The notes under the pieces: generated by a model
The model's input: only the letters and a program-made list of their open reading frames with translations
What the model was told of the DNA's origin: nothing
Database searches by the model: none
Part shown: in pieces, positions 1-6,625 of the stretch
How positions within the stretch are numbered: position 1 is the first letter of the stretch
Layout: every line of letters starts with the position of its first letter
Position numbers and translations under genes: made by a program
Assembly (NCBI GenBank): GCA_963169155.1
Contig: CAUJGI010000452.1
Location: 1-8,647 of the forward strand
Direction: 5' to 3'
From: Chloroflexota bacterium
GTDB taxonomy: Bacteria > Chloroflexota > Anaerolineae > Promineifilales > Promineifilaceae
DNA: 8,647 nucleotides

Positions 1-278
1 ACGGCAGCGCCTTTGCCGGACTCAACGGCAGCCATCCCTTCTACCCGATCAGCGGTGCGCTGGCCATGCTCATCGCCCGCTACTGGCTCATGATCCCCGT
101 GCTGGCCATTGCCGGGTCGCTGGCGCGTAAGCAAATTGTGCTCGCCAGCGCCGGGACACTGCCCACCGATTCGCTGCTTTTTGTGGGCTGGCTGATTGCC
201 ATCGTGCTGCTGGTTGGCGCGTTGGCCTTTTTACCGGCGTTGGCCCTCGGACCTATCGTCGAACAGCTGCTGCTGTAG
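1..278 (+). CDS. kdpA: Potassium-transporting ATPase subunit KdpA, C-terminal part (5' end cut by window edge)
   Basis: KdpA is the K+-binding, channel-like membrane subunit of the Kdp pump. The reading frame is open from base 3 and ends at TAG 276-278, giving 91 codons of a protein that is about 557 residues in E. coli. The visible part opens with GSAFAGLNG, which matches the fourth selectivity-filter region of KdpA (first Gly equivalent to E. coli G468, from memory of the family). Two hydrophobic segments follow: one containing MIPVLAIAGSLA, and one from LLFVGWLIAIVLLVGALAF into the family-typical ending PALALGPIVEQ. It is followed after 10 bp by kdpB, whose ribosome binding site overlaps this stop codon, so the two are almost certainly co-transcribed. 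An ATG at 66 is internal and not a start. No defect is visible in the part present. Confidence 0.95.
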   Translation, partial: GSAFAGLNGSHPFYPISGALAMLIARYWLMIPVLAIAGSLARKQIVLASAGTLPTDSLLFVGWLIAIVLLVGALAFLPALALGPIVEQLLL

Positions 279-281
279 GTG
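277..281 (+). promoter_or_regulatory. Ribosome binding site of kdpB, overlapping the kdpA stop
   Basis: AGGTG overlaps the kdpA stop codon (TAG 276-278) and lies 7 bases before the kdpB ATG at 289. This fixes the kdpB start and suggests translational coupling of the two subunits. Confidence 0.6.
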
Positions 282-288
282 AATTTTT

Positions 289-2343
289 ATGAACAACAAT
301 CAAAAACTGTATCGCCGCGCCTTGGGCGACGCGTTTAGCAAATTGAATCCGCGCCATCTGGTGCGCAATCCGGTGATGTTTGTCGTGGAAATTGGCAGCC
401 TGCTGCTGACCGTGCTGTTTGCCTTGTCCCTCGTTGGCATTGAGGGGCTTGGCGATAACCCGGCCTTCACCGGAACCATTGCCGCCTGGCTCTGGTTTAC
501 CGTGCTGTTTGCCAACTTTGCCGAAGCGCTGGCCGAGGGACGCGGCAAAGCCCAGGCCGATGCGCTGCGCCGCACCCGCACCGAAACCCCGGCCAAAAAA
601 GTGACCGCCGCTGATCGAAATGCTCGGGTAGAGACGGTGGCCTCAACGGCGCTGCGCAAGGATGATCTGGTTCTGGTGGAAGCTGGCGATCTGATTCCGT
701 CCGATGGCGAGGTGGTGGTGGGCATTGCCGCCGTGGATGAAAGCGCCGTCACTGGCGAAAGCGCGCCGGTCATTCGCGAATCGGGCGGCGACCGCAGCGC
801 GGTGACCGGCGGCACCCGCGTCATTTCCGATTGGCTGGTGGTAAAGATTACCAGCAATCCCGGTGAAGGCTTTCTGGACCGGATGATCAGCCTGGTGGAA
901 GGGGCCAAGCGGCAAAAGACGCCCAACGAAATTGCCCTGACGATTTTGCTGGCCGGGTTCACCATTGTTTTCCTGGTGGTGGTGGCCACGCTGCTGCCCT
1001 TTTCGATTTACAGCGTGCGAGCGGCGGGGCAGGGAACGGCCGTTACCGTCACCGTTCTCGTCGCGCTGTTGGTTTGCCTTATTCCCACCACCATTGGCGG
1101 GCTGCTCAATGCCATCGGCATTGCTGGCATGGACCGGCTCATTCGGCGTAACGTGCTGGCCATGTCTGGCCGGGCGGTGGAAGCAGCCGGGGATGTCGAT
1201 GTGCTGCTGCTGGACAAAACGGGCACGATTACCCTGGGCAACCGGCAGGCGGTGGAATTTGTGCCGGTGGGTGGCGTGCGTCCCCAGGAACTGGCCCGGC
1301 TCACACAGCTCGCCTCGCTGGCCGATGAAACGCCGGAAGGGCGCAGCATTGTCGCCCTGGCCGAAAAGGAGTTCAACTTAAAGCCCAATGGTCACTCGAC
1401 CCAGCTTGCCGAGTTTATCCCGTTTACGGCCCAAACGCGTATGAGCGGCATCAACCTGAACGGCGACGCAATTCGTAAGGGCGCGCCAGACACCATCGCG
1501 CAATACGTCCGTGAACAGGGGGGGACGATACCGGGGGCGCTGCAAACGGCCGTTGAAGCCATTGCCCGCACCGGTGGCACCCCGCTGGCGGTAGCCCGCA
1601 ACGGCCGGGCCGTTGGCGTGGTGCATCTGAAGGACGTGGTGAAACCGGGCATGAAGGAGCGCTTCCGGCAGATGCGGGCGATGGGCATCAAAACGGTGAT
1701 GATTACCGGCGACAATCCGCTGACCGCCACCGCCATCGCCGCGGAAGCGGGGGTGGATGACTTTTTGGCCGAAGCGACGCCCGAAGCCAAGCTCAAACTC
1801 ATCCGCCAATACCAGGCTGAAGGGCGGCTGGTGGCCATGACGGGCGACGGTACCAATGACGCGCCAGCCCTGGCCCAGGCCGATGTCGCCGTGGCTATGA
1901 ACAGCGGCACGCAGCCCGCCCGCGAAGCGGCCAACATGGTAGACCTGGACAGTGATCCGACCAAGCTGATTGAAATTGTGGAGATTGGCAAGCAGCTGTT
2001 GATGACCCGTGGGGCGCTGACGACATTCAGCGTGGCCAATGATGTGGCCAAATATTTTGCCATTATCCCGGCGGCTTTTGCGGCCACCTACCCGGCCCTG
2101 GGCGCTTTGAACTTCATGGGGCTGGCCACGCCGCAAAGCGCCATTTTGTCGGCGGTGATTTTTAACGCCCTGGTGATCATTGCCCTGGTGCCGCTGGCCC
2201 TGCGCGGGGTGCCCTACCGGCCGCTGCCCGCAGCCCGGCTCCTGCGCGACAATCTGCTGATTTATGGCCTGGGTGGGCTGATTGCTCCGTTTGTTGGCAT
2301 TAAATTAATTGACCTGGTCCTGATGGCTTTGGGATTGGTTTAG
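289..2343 (+). CDS. kdpB: Potassium-transporting P-type ATPase subunit KdpB
   Basis: KdpB is the catalytic P-type ATPase subunit that powers K+ uptake through KdpA. The protein has 684 residues (E. coli 682), so it is full length. The expected motifs are present in order: GDLIPSDGEV in the actuator domain; TGES at 155-158, whose Ser corresponds to the site phosphorylated for inhibition in E. coli; CLIPTTIGGLL from about 263 in the membrane; the phosphorylation loop D309-KTGT; the nucleotide-binding KGAP from K397; TGDN at 473-476; and GDGTND with D520 and D524. The NDVAKYF segment keeps the membrane charges D585 and K588 that couple ATP hydrolysis to K+ movement in KdpB. The C-terminal third is hydrophobic with family-typical LSAVIFNALVI. 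The ATG has a well-spaced ribosome binding site. It lies 10 bp after kdpA and 85 bp before kdpC. Two ACGGCCGT palindromes lie inside (1036 and 1546). Confidence 0.98.
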   Translation: MNNNQKLYRRALGDAFSKLNPRHLVRNPVMFVVEIGSLLLTVLFALSLVGIEGLGDNPAFTGTIAAWLWFTVLFANFAEALAEGRGKAQADALRRTRTETPAKKVTAADRNARVETVASTALRKDDLVLVEAGDLIPSDGEVVVGIAAVDESAVTGESAPVIRESGGDRSAVTGGTRVISDWLVVKITSNPGEGFLDRMISLVEGAKRQKTPNEIALTILLAGFTIVFLVVVATLLPFSIYSVRAAGQGTAVTVTVLVALLVCLIPTTIGGLLNAIGIAGMDRLIRRNVLAMSGRAVEAAGDVDVLLLDKTGTITLGNRQAVEFVPVGGVRPQELARLTQLASLADETPEGRSIVALAEKEFNLKPNGHSTQLAEFIPFTAQTRMSGINLNGDAIRKGAPDTIAQYVREQGGTIPGALQTAVEAIARTGGTPLAVARNGRAVGVVHLKDVVKPGMKERFRQMRAMGIKTVMITGDNPLTATAIAAEAGVDDFLAEATPEAKLKLIRQYQAEGRLVAMTGDGTNDAPALAQADVAVAMNSGTQPAREAANMVDLDSDPTKLIEIVEIGKQLLMTRGALTTFSVANDVAKYFAIIPAAFAATYPALGALNFMGLATPQSAILSAVIFNALVIIALVPLALRGVPYRPLPAARLLRDNLLIYGLGGLIAPFVGIKLIDLVLMALGLV

Positions 2344-2351
2344 GGAAGGTA

Positions 2352-2411
2352 AACGGTGAACGGTGAACGGATTACCGATAACGGATTACCGATAACGGAT
2401 TACCGATTACC
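2352..2411 (+). repeat. Heptamer tandem repeat array between kdpB and kdpC
   Basis: Eight consecutive 7-bp units run without a gap from 2352 to 2407: AACGGTG twice, then AACGGAT and TACCGAT alternating three times, followed by a partial TACC. The second part can equally be read as three exact copies of a 14-bp unit (2366-2407). The array fills most of the 85-bp kdpB-kdpC gap and ends 17 bp before the kdpC start. It resembles the short tandem repeat families common between genes of cyanobacteria and Chloroflexota. A small reading frame through it (ATG at 2356) is a product of the repeat and is not called. Confidence 0.9.
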
Positions 2412-2428
2412 AAAAAAGAGAGAAACTC

Positions 2429-3022
2429 ATGAGACAATTTTTACGCTATTTGCGGCCGGTGCTGGTATTTTTGGGCGGATTTACCCTGCTGACCGGGGTG
2501 ATTTATCCGCTGCTGGTAACGGCCGTTGCCCAAACCATTTTTCCCCACCAGGCCAACGGCAGCCTGGTTGAGCAGGATGGCGTCATTCTGGGTTCAGAAC
2601 TCATTGGCCAGCCGTTTGATGATCCGGCTTACTTTTGGGGACGGCCGTCGCTGACGCAGCCGTATCCTTACAATGCGGCCGCTTCGGCCGGTTCCACTCT
2701 TGCCCCCAGCAATCCAGCGCTGACGGAACGGGTGTCGGCCCGGATCGCGGCGTTGGAAACGGCCGACCCCACCAACACGCGACCCATTCCGGTGGACCTG
2801 GTCACGGCTTCGGCCAGTGGCCTGGATCCACACATCAGCCTGGCGGCGGCGGAATACCAGGTTGAGCGTGTGGCCAGGGTGAGGGGGATGGAAACGGCCG
2901 TTGTCCGCCAACTGGTAAGCGAGTACACGGAAGGCCGAACCCTAGGCCTGCTGGGTGAGCCGCGGGTGAATGTTCTTCGCTTAAACCTGGCGCTGGATAC
3001 TTTGGCGGCTGCTGACTCCTAG
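2429..3022 (+). CDS. kdpC: Potassium-transporting ATPase subunit KdpC
   Basis: KdpC is the single-span accessory subunit of the Kdp pump; it stabilises the complex and aids ATP binding by KdpB. The product has 197 residues (E. coli 190). It has one N-terminal membrane segment (about residues 10-34, LVFLGGFTLLTGVIYPLLV) and an extracytoplasmic domain with the family signatures: YFWGRPS, the Ser-Thr-Leu-Ala-Pro-Ser-Asn stretch, and DLVTASASGLDPHIS with D133, where many homologues read ASGSGLDPHIS. The C-terminus has the usual VNVLRLNLALD. The start at 2429 has only a weak purine-rich ribosome binding site (AAGAGAG, 2416-2422, spacing 6). It is separated from kdpB by the heptamer array and from kdpD by 21 bp, so the operon appears continuous. 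Three ACGGCCGT palindromes lie within 594 bp, plus a CGGCCG-rich stretch at 2675-2690 that includes a NotI-type GCGGCCGC. Confidence 0.97.
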   Translation: MRQFLRYLRPVLVFLGGFTLLTGVIYPLLVTAVAQTIFPHQANGSLVEQDGVILGSELIGQPFDDPAYFWGRPSLTQPYPYNAAASAGSTLAPSNPALTERVSARIAALETADPTNTRPIPVDLVTASASGLDPHISLAAAEYQVERVARVRGMETAVVRQLVSEYTEGRTLGLLGEPRVNVLRLNLALDTLAAADS

Positions 3023-3043
3023 AGGAAACGCGAGCTGTATTTT

Positions 3044-5737
3044 ATGGACAAGCGACCTGATCCCGATCAAATTCTAAACCAGATTCAGCGGGAAGAAGCC
3101 TGGGAAAAACGGGGTAAACTGAAAATTTTCCTTGGTTACGCTGCGGGCGTGGGCAAGACATATGCCATGCTTGACGCCGCCCGGCGGCGCCATGAAGAAG
3201 GCCATGATGTCGTTGTGGGCTACATTGAAACCCATGGCCGGGCGGAAACAGATGCACTGTTGGCCGGTCTGGAAATTTTGCCCCGTCGTGAAATCGTTTA
3301 CCGCGATATTCACCTGACTGAAATGGATACCGACGCGATTCTCAAGCGACGGCCACAAATTGCCCTGGTAGATGAGCTGGCCCACACCAACGTGCCCGGG
3401 TCGCGGCACACGCGCCGCTATCAAGATGTCGAGGAACTGCTCAACAGCGGGATCAATGTCTATACCACGGTGAACATTCAGCACCTGGAAAGCCTCAATG
3501 ATGTGGTGAACCAGGTAACGGGCGTTATTGTTCACGAGACGATACCCGACAATATTCTGGATGAAGCGCACGAGATCGAGCTCATTGACCTGCCGATTGA
3601 TGAGCTGTTGGGCCGGTTGGAGGTGGGCAAAATCTATGTCCCGGCCCAGGCGGAACAAGCCCTGCGCCGCTTCTTTCGCCCTGGCAATCTGACGGCTCTG
3701 CGGGAAATGGCCCTGCGCCGGGCGGCTGAGCGCATTGATGAGCAGATGAGGGCTTACATGCAAACCCATGCCATTGCCGGACCCTGGCCAGCCGGGGAAC
3801 GGTTGTTGGTGTGTGTCGGCCCCAGCCCGTTGAGCGAGCGGCTGGTGCGCACGACGCTACGCCTGGCGCGGCGTTTGGATGCGGAGTGGATCGCGGCGGA
3901 GGTGGAGACGCCCTCCCGCGCCCGTCTATCGGAAGCAGAGGAAGAGCGGGTGGCGCAGACGCTGCGCCTGGCTCAGGAGTTGGGCGCGCAAACAGTCCGG
4001 CTGTCTGGCCCTTCCGTGGCAGAGACGCTGACAACCTATGCCTTAAGCCGTAACGTGACCAAGCTGGTGGCGGGCAAGCCGCTGCGGCCACGCTGGCGGG
4101 AATGGCTGCGCGGCTCGCTCATCGATCAGATTTTGCGTCACAGTCAGGATATGGATGTCTACGTCATTAGCGACAAAACCGAGCCGCGGCCATCGCCGAC
4201 CTCGCAGCTGTGGTCCGAGCCGCGCCTGATTGCCTGGCAGCTGTATTTACTGAGTGCCGGTTTGGTGCTTTTGGGGACGTTATTAGGGTTACCGTTACGG
4301 CCGTTTGTCAATCCCACAAATCTGGTCATGCTGTACCTGGTGGCGGTGATGGTAACGGCCGTTTGGTTAGGTCGTTGGCCCGCTATCATGGCTTCTTTCT
4401 TGAGCGTTGTGGCTTTTGACGTTGTTTTTGTGCCCCCGTACTACACCTTTGTGGTAGCGGACGCCGAATATTTGCTTACTTTTGCCGGTTTGCTTGCAGT
4501 GGGATTGGTGATCAGTTCGCTGGCGGCACGTGCCCAGGAACAGGCGCAGGCCGCGAGCCGCCGCGAAACCCAAACAGCGGCGCTATATGAATTGAGCCAA
4601 CGGCTGGCCACCGTTTCCAGCCTGGCCGATATTGCCCAAACGGCCGTTTACCATATCGAAACAACTTTTCACAGTCCGGCCGCCATTTTTCTGGCTGATG
4701 AAAACCGAGAGCGCTGTAGATTGCAGGCCAGTACGGCCGCTTATGTGCAGGATCCAGAAGGTTTGGCGGTGGTTGATTGGGTCTTTCGCCACGGGCAGCC
4801 TGCGGGCTGCCATACCGACACGTTAAACGGTGTGGCTGGTTATTACATGCCCCTGAAAACTTCGGGCAGGGTGATTGGGGTGTTATCTGTTGAAGTTTCA
4901 GACGACTATCGGCATTCATTTGCCAGCGAACAGCGCTATTTGCTGAACGCCATTTCCAGTCAGACCGCCCTGGCACTGGAAAAGGCCCAACTTACCGAAG
5001 AAGCGCGCCAGAGCAAACTTCTAGAAGAAACCGAAAAATTGCAGACGACGCTGCTTAACTCCATCTCTCACGACTTGCGGACGCCGCTGGCTTCGATTAC
5101 CGGGGCGTTGAGCAGCATTCTGGACGACGCCAACCTGCTGACGGAAGAAGCCAAACTCGACTTGGTCCAGACAGCCTGGGAGCAGTCGCTGCGGTTAAAT
5201 CGTCTGGTGGGCAATTTGTTGGACATCACGCGCCTGGAGTCTGGCGCTTTGAAAATACGCTGCCAGCCGTATGAGGTTCAGGAGCTGGTGGGGGCGACGC
5301 TGGCCCAAATGGCTCACCGGCTTCAGGGGCGCATCATTAAGCACAACCTGCCCCACAACCTGCCGCATGTGGCCATCGATTTGACCTTAATGATTCAAGC
5401 GCTCATGAATTTGCTGGACAATGCCGTGAAGTACGCGCCGCCAGACGAGCCAATTGAAGTAGAGGCTTATCAGGAAAAGGAAAACGTGATTCTTGCCGTC
5501 AAAGATCGTGGTCCTGGTTTACCTGAAGCTGAATTGGAGCGCATCTTTAGCAAGTTTTTCCGGCTGGGTCCTGGCGGTGTCAGCGGTACGGGGCTGGGGT
5601 TATCAATTACACGCGGGATTGTGGAGGCGCACAACGGCCGTGTTTGGGCGCAAAATAGGCCGGGGGGTGGCGCTGTCTTTTTTATGATGCTGCCTCAGGC
5701 CACCCACGAGAGTAACGAGGCTGAACCAGAGAATTAA
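3044..5737 (+). CDS. kdpD: Potassium-responsive sensor histidine kinase KdpD
   Basis: KdpD is the membrane sensor kinase that responds to K+ limitation or salt stress and phosphorylates KdpE. It has 897 residues (E. coli 894) and the full architecture. The N-terminal KdpD domain has Walker A GYAAGVGKT (31-39) and a Walker B-like region LVDELAHTN around D110. A universal-stress-like domain spans roughly 253-375. Hydrophobic segments lie between about 395 and 497. A GAF-like region follows at about 515-650. The kinase core has HisKA SISHDLRTPL with phospho-acceptor H676, N box N789-LLDN, DRGPGLP at D821, and GTGLGL from G848. The ATG at 3044 lacks a close ribosome binding site: AGAGGA (3021-3026) is 17 bp away. 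An in-frame CTG at 3035 would be better spaced (8 bp), so the start is uncertain by three codons. The stop overlaps the stop of kdpE, which lies on the other strand. Confidence 0.97.
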   Translation: MDKRPDPDQILNQIQREEAWEKRGKLKIFLGYAAGVGKTYAMLDAARRRHEEGHDVVVGYIETHGRAETDALLAGLEILPRREIVYRDIHLTEMDTDAILKRRPQIALVDELAHTNVPGSRHTRRYQDVEELLNSGINVYTTVNIQHLESLNDVVNQVTGVIVHETIPDNILDEAHEIELIDLPIDELLGRLEVGKIYVPAQAEQALRRFFRPGNLTALREMALRRAAERIDEQMRAYMQTHAIAGPWPAGERLLVCVGPSPLSERLVRTTLRLARRLDAEWIAAEVETPSRARLSEAEEERVAQTLRLAQELGAQTVRLSGPSVAETLTTYALSRNVTKLVAGKPLRPRWREWLRGSLIDQILRHSQDMDVYVISDKTEPRPSPTSQLWSEPRLIAWQLYLLSAGLVLLGTLLGLPLRPFVNPTNLVMLYLVAVMVTAVWLGRWPAIMASFLSVVAFDVVFVPPYYTFVVADAEYLLTFAGLLAVGLVISSLAARAQEQAQAASRRETQTAALYELSQRLATVSSLADIAQTAVYHIETTFHSPAAIFLADENRERCRLQASTAAYVQDPEGLAVVDWVFRHGQPAGCHTDTLNGVAGYYMPLKTSGRVIGVLSVEVSDDYRHSFASEQRYLLNAISSQTALALEKAQLTEEARQSKLLEETEKLQTTLLNSISHDLRTPLASITGALSSILDDANLLTEEAKLDLVQTAWEQSLRLNRLVGNLLDITRLESGALKIRCQPYEVQELVGATLAQMAHRLQGRIIKHNLPHNLPHVAIDLTLMIQALMNLLDNAVKYAPPDEPIEVEAYQEKENVILAVKDRGPGLPEAELERIFSKFFRLGPGGVSGTGLGLSITRGIVEAHNGRVWAQNRPGGGAVFFMMLPQATHESNEAEPEN

Positions 5738-6465
5738 ATGTCTATTCTTAAGCGGTAGCCAACGCCTGGCTCGGTCAAAATGAATTGTGGATTTGTCGGG
5801 TCTTCTTCAATTTTGTGCCTCAAGTTGCTCATGTGTACACGTAACAGGTGTGTGTCTGTTTGCGCCCCGGCCCCCCGAACTTCTCTAAGCAGCTGCTGGT
5901 GTGTGAGAACGCGTCCGGCATATTTGATTAACACTTTTAGCAAATCGTATTCGGTGGGCGTCAGCTGAACTTCTTTGCCATCAAAGGTAACCACACGAGC
6001 CGTTAAATCTACGCGCAGTTTTTCCTTTACAAAGACCAGTTGTTCCTCTTCCTGCTGCATATGCCGCCGGGCCACACGCAGCCTGGCGGTTAACTCACCA
6101 ATGCTAAACGGTTTTGTCACATAGTCGTCGGCTCCGGCATCCAGCGCTTCGATCTTGTCTGAATCCTGGTTTTGCACCGACAGAAACACAATGGGAATCT
6201 GCGACCACTCCCGAATCCGCCGGGTAACCTCGATGCCATTAATTCCTGGAAGCCCCAGGTCTAGAATGAGGAGATCTGGTTGGAGATTGATCGTTTGTAA
6301 GATAGCATCTTCGCCGGTGGCGGTGGTAAACACGTCGTAGCCGTGGGCGGTAAGAGAGGTGCGTAAGAAGCGCCGAATGGCGTGATCGTCATCTACGACG
6401 AGGACCTTCGTCTTTTGCATCTCCCGTGATTCATCTACAGTAACGGTCAATTGATTCCCAATCAT
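5734..6465 (-). CDS. kdpE: Response regulator KdpE (OmpR/PhoB family)
   Basis: KdpE is the DNA-binding partner of KdpD and activates the kdp operon when phosphorylated. The product has 243 residues (E. coli 225). The receiver domain has acidic pocket D25-D27, phospho-acceptor D69 in LDLGLPG, switch S96, and K118 in TKPF. A winged-helix effector domain (about 148-240) has the typical LTPTEYDLLKVL, a recognition-helix region ending in LRVHMSNLRHKIE, and GVGYRL. The start at 6465 is chosen because AGAAGGT sits 7 bases upstream. Starting at the internal ATG (6420) would give a more usual N-terminus beginning MQKTKVLVVDDD, but GGGAG there directly abuts the ATG, which is poor spacing. The identity as KdpE, rather than another OmpR-type regulator, rests on the adjacency to kdpD as well as on the sequence. 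Its opposite orientation to kdpD is unusual. It contains no ACGGCCGT palindrome. Confidence 0.92.
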   Translation of the reverse strand: MIGNQLTVTVDESREMQKTKVLVVDDDHAIRRFLRTSLTAHGYDVFTTATGEDAILQTINLQPDLLILDLGLPGINGIEVTRRIREWSQIPIVFLSVQNQDSDKIEALDAGADDYVTKPFSIGELTARLRVARRHMQQEEEQLVFVKEKLRVDLTARVVTFDGKEVQLTPTEYDLLKVLIKYAGRVLTHQQLLREVRGAGAQTDTHLLRVHMSNLRHKIEEDPTNPQFILTEPGVGYRLRIDI

Positions 6466-6472
6466 TTTTCAT

Positions 6473-6479
6473 ACCTTCT
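6473..6479 (-). promoter_or_regulatory. Ribosome binding site deciding the kdpE start
   Basis: On the minus strand this reads AGAAGGT, 7 bases before the ATG at 6465. It supports the longer 243-residue KdpE over the start at 6420. Confidence 0.55.
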
Positions 6480-6552
6480 GGGTTGCGCATAGGTAAGCGG
6501 ACTCATTTACCCGTGCAGTGTACACCTTCAGGCGTAAAGAGGGTGACAAGAA

Positions 6553-6581
6553 ATCAAAAACGGCCGTTAAGAAACCGTCAA
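6553..6581 (-). promoter_or_regulatory. Candidate sigma70-type promoter for kdpE
   Basis: On the minus strand TTGACG (6576-6581, five of six to the -35 consensus) is followed after exactly 17 bp by TTTGAT (6553-6558, four of six to the -10 consensus). It lies about 88 bp upstream of the kdpE ATG, within the 160-bp gap (6466-6625) between the ABC exporter gene and kdpE. The palindrome AACGGCCGTT (6559-6568) sits inside the spacer, directly against the -10. I see no hairpin with a T-run after the ABC gene, so read-through from it is also possible. Nothing else was found in this gap. Confidence 0.35.
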
Positions 6582-6625
6582 GTTTTAGAGCTAATCTTAC
6601 AAAGGCTCCCCACAAACTGGCTAAA

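Noticed and set aside
1378..2136. Open frames of 231-252 codons on the minus strand within kdpB
   Set aside because: They lie opposite the well-supported kdpB and have no recognisable family motifs; the GC-biased codon use of kdpB explains them.
2356..2571. Small plus-strand frame beginning in the heptamer array (MNGERITDNGLPITDY...)
   Set aside because: Its first part is translated repeat and the rest overlaps kdpC in another frame; no ribosome binding site.
3582..4091. 169-codon minus-strand frame within kdpD
   Set aside because: Pro- and Ala-rich shadow opposite the KdpD coding frame with no domain signal.
5757..5771. AGCCA-ACGCC-TGGCT hairpin near the kdpD/kdpE junction as a terminator
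   Set aside because: The stem is only 5 bp, there is no T-run on either strand, and it lies inside kdpE coding sequence.
5734..6465. Absence of the ACGGCCGT palindrome from kdpE as a sign of recent transfer
   Set aside because: At the local density only one or two copies would be expected in 732 bp, so none is not significant.
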